Source: DATLWN01 sp963764315 (GTDB taxonomy: Bacteria > Pseudomonadota > Zetaproteobacteria > Mariprofundales > Mariprofundaceae). From it: 64,000 bases of DNA. Below, piece after piece: positions 63,936 through 64,000 of this stretch; the stretch's first letter is position 1, and each line of letters opens with the position of its first letter. The stretch spans positions 6,497 through 70,496 of the forward strand of contig CAVXSB010000005.1 in assembly GCA_963764315.1 (NCBI GenBank), read 5' to 3'. The notes beneath the pieces were generated by a model. The model was not told the origin of the DNA, searched no databases, and worked only from the letters and a program-made list of their open reading frames with translations. The position numbers were made by a program, and so were the translations under genes.

Positions 63936-64000
63936 CCCTTCCTCCTAAAGTTTTTGCGAGGTCCAACAGTGTTGATATGAGGAATTAATTCCGCTTATTT

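Overview
The window is GC-rich chromosomal DNA with mostly housekeeping content. It looks gammaproteobacterial or close to it (Acidithiobacillia-like is possible). Reasons: a 6S RNA lies between the 5-formyl-THF cyclo-ligase gene and zapA; the tRNA order Thr(TGT)-Tyr-Gly(TCC)-Thr(GGT)-tuf matches the E. coli tufB locus; rpsU, dnaG and rpoD are clustered; and secE-nusG-rplKAJL-rpoBC are in the usual order. An rpmG gene sits between tuf and tRNA-Trp/secE, an arrangement I associate more with Gram-positive or deep-branching lineages. The species cannot be named from sequence alone.

Layout. 0-5 kb: end of thiI, msrB, argH, a small lipoprotein gene, dapC and a LysA-like decarboxylase. 5-5.5 kb: non-coding repeats and hairpins. 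5.5-12.8 kb, minus strand: ugd, two small membrane proteins, then a lipid/sugar cassette (class III aminotransferase, PHP-glycosyltransferase fusion, phosphatidylserine decarboxylase). 12.9-17.2 kb: hemolysin III-like protein, dapD, a tiny gene with a palindromic operator, a PolB-type exonuclease and murJ. 17.3-21.9 kb: macromolecular synthesis operon (rpsU-yqeY-dnaG-rpoD). 22-22.8 kb: a HicAB toxin-antitoxin pair and a second repeat copy. 22.9-26.2 kb, minus strand: YmdB-like phosphoesterase, cyclo-ligase, 6S RNA, zapA, zapB-like, ccdA-like, cutA. 26.3-32.5 kb: acs, a 917-residue AsmA-like protein, gltX. 32.9-46.4 kb: tRNA, tuf, ribosomal protein and RNA polymerase operons. 46.4-54.3 kb: tethered cytochrome c lipoprotein, DUF1499 lipoprotein, gloA, a LysR regulator, ilvB with an attenuator, diguanylate cyclase, slyX/srkA, transglutaminase. 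54.4-60 kb: tlyA, dxs, ispA, xseB, lipB and a double cNMP-domain protein. 60-63.3 kb: psd, pssA and leuA with a Leu attenuator. The final 0.5 kb is AT-richer with one unknown gene.

Main observations. (1) Five minus-strand genes between 6.6 and 15.4 kb carry nine frameshifts. By hand, every one is repaired by removing a single base, and no other gene in the window is broken. Insertion-type sequence error is therefore a serious alternative to gene decay. (2) Once repaired, the 7.5-12.8 kb cassette is a candidate for an undescribed amino- or glycolipid pathway. (3) Both branched-chain amino acid genes, ilvB and leuA, have leader-peptide attenuators. (4) A 145-150 bp dispersed repeat occurs twice, and one copy abuts hicAB.
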